A stretch of DNA of 6,199 nt from an uncultured Spirochaetaceae bacterium (GTDB lineage: Bacteria > Spirochaetota > Spirochaetia > Treponematales > Treponemataceae), in assembly GCA_937875245.1 (NCBI GenBank), contig CALNCH010000307.1:1-6199 (forward strand), given 5' to 3'. The first letter of the stretch is position 1, and every line of letters begins with the position of its first letter. Under the pieces are notes generated by a model. The model made no database searches. It had not been told where the DNA came from and saw only the letters and a program-made list of their open reading frames with translations. A program made the translations under genes and the position numbers. Below are positions 5,528 to 6,199 of this stretch, in pieces.

Positions 5528-5531
5528 CTCC
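5528..5531 (-). promoter_or_regulatory. Ribosome-binding site that decides the GTG start at 5519
   Basis: On the minus strand GGAG (within GGAGAA) lies 8 nt before GTG at 5519-5517. The nearest upstream ATG (5533-5531) is out of frame and overlaps the site itself, so GTG is the likely start. Confidence 0.75.
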
Positions 5532-5557
5532 ATTATTTTAATTATCGGACACTTTTT

Positions 5558-6199
5558 ATGCATACCTTACCACATACAGATTTAAAAAATGCAATTCATT
5601 CTTGGCCAAAGATGAAAGAAGTTATTACCTCTCTTTCTGATCCTTTTTGTTCCTTTCCTCGCGAAATAGAAGGGTTAAAAGGGGGCCTTTCCGGGTTTTT
5701 TATTGCAGAATATCTTTCTCGCAGTCCCCGAGATATGGTAATTATAGTACCAAATGAAAAAGATGCACAAGAATTAACATTAGACATTCAAGGGGCTTTA
5801 GAAACTCCAGATGGAAGTTGTTATGCTGATATTTTGCAACTTCCTTGGTGGGGAATGGTTCCTTATCGCCCAGTAGCAAAAGGTTCTTTAGTATTTGGCG
5901 AAAGAGCTTCGGTGTTAGCTAAATTAGCTGATACTAATAAGCAAACAAAAAAACGTAAACCTCGTATTTTTATTATAACACAGCGTTCAGCTCTTATTCC
6001 AGTGCCACCTGCTGAATATATCAGTTCTCTGTTATTTGAAATAAAAACAGGAGGAACATTTGATTCTGTATCTTTGGCAGAACGTTTAACTGCTCAAGGA
6101 TATACAAGGGTTCCCCGGGTTACAGTACGAGGTGAATTTACCTTAAGAGGTGAAGTTCTTGATATTTTTATGCCCGGTGAGCAATTCGCCCATCGTATT
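5558..6199 (+). CDS. mfd: Transcription-repair coupling factor Mfd, N-terminal 214 residues (runs off the right edge)
   Basis: An open frame of 214 codons runs from ATG 5558 to the end of the window without a stop. The product matches the UvrB-like N-terminal module of Mfd, which binds UvrA; the full protein frees stalled RNA polymerase and recruits excision repair. Recognisable parts are LKGGLSGFFIAEYL (40-53), equivalent to the nucleotide-site region of UvrB but without a GKT Walker A lysine, as is usual in Mfd; LPWWGMVPYRPV (95-106), matching the 'LPxWExLPY' region; GERASVLAKL (114-123); and VTVRGEFTLRGEVLDIFMPG (188-207), the highly conserved V-x-x-x-G-E-F-x-x-R-G-x-x-L-D segment. The RNA polymerase-interacting domain and the RecG-like motor lie beyond the window. 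The ribosome site is only CGGAC, 8 nt before the ATG. It is divergent from the secreted-protein gene. Confidence 0.93.
   Translation, partial: MHTLPHTDLKNAIHSWPKMKEVITSLSDPFCSFPREIEGLKGGLSGFFIAEYLSRSPRDMVIIVPNEKDAQELTLDIQGALETPDGSCYADILQLPWWGMVPYRPVAKGSLVFGERASVLAKLADTNKQTKKRKPRIFIITQRSALIPVPPAEYISSLLFEIKTGGTFDSVSLAERLTAQGYTRVPRVTVRGEFTLRGEVLDIFMPGEQFAHRI

Noticed and set aside
5531..5533. ATG upstream of the secreted-protein gene as an alternative start
   Set aside because: It is out of frame with the signal peptide and overlaps the GGAG ribosome site; GTG at 5519 fits better.
5534..5549. GATAAT-type -10 box on the minus strand (5549-5534 region) for the secreted-protein operon
   Set aside because: No acceptable -35 box is found at 16-18 bp, so I did not annotate it as a promoter.
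5596..5787. 63-codon minus-strand open frame
   Set aside because: It is antisense to the mfd N-terminus, which matches the family strongly.

Overview
The window is AT-rich (I estimate about one third G+C by eye) with tightly packed genes on both strands. It looks like a low-GC spirochaete, most plausibly Treponema or a close relative. The evidence is a lipoprotein with a relaxed FSSC lipobox, several secreted or envelope proteins of uncharacterised type, and a ferritin-like/VIT1 fusion. This placement is inference, because there is no rRNA or species-diagnostic marker here.

Left block (1-1240): a minus-strand lipoprotein (Ig-like plus CsgG/LpoB-like region) is followed on the same strand by the first 19 codons of a gene that resembles threonine synthase. 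The lipoprotein promoter lies back to back with the promoter of the plus-strand alanine racemase gene, with only 5 bp between the two -35 boxes. The alr -10 box sits so close to the ATG that the mRNA should be leaderless or nearly so.

Centre (1241-3675): alr and a membrane-bound ferritin/VIT1 protein (MbfA-like iron or manganese exporter) form a plus-strand operon with an 18-bp gap and a strong GGAGG site. They converge on, and overlap by 4 bp, a minus-strand gene for a small membrane-anchored double zinc-ribbon protein. The best terminator for the alr operon lies inside that opposing gene.

Right block (3701-6199): reading leftward on the minus strand there is a secreted protein (Ig-like plus NTF2-like), then, 2 bp later, a cytoplasmic pseudo-receiver protein with a C-terminal beta-rich, possibly PilZ-like, domain. 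Next come tRNA-Leu(CAG), whose promoter overlaps the end of the pseudo-receiver gene, and a long perfect-stem terminator. Divergent from the secreted protein, mfd (transcription-repair coupling factor) starts at 5558 and runs off the window.

There are no mobile elements, CRISPR arrays or rRNA genes, and no gene-free stretch longer than about 115 bases. The least understood parts are the secreted protein/pseudo-receiver pair and the CsgG/LpoB-like lipoprotein beside alr.
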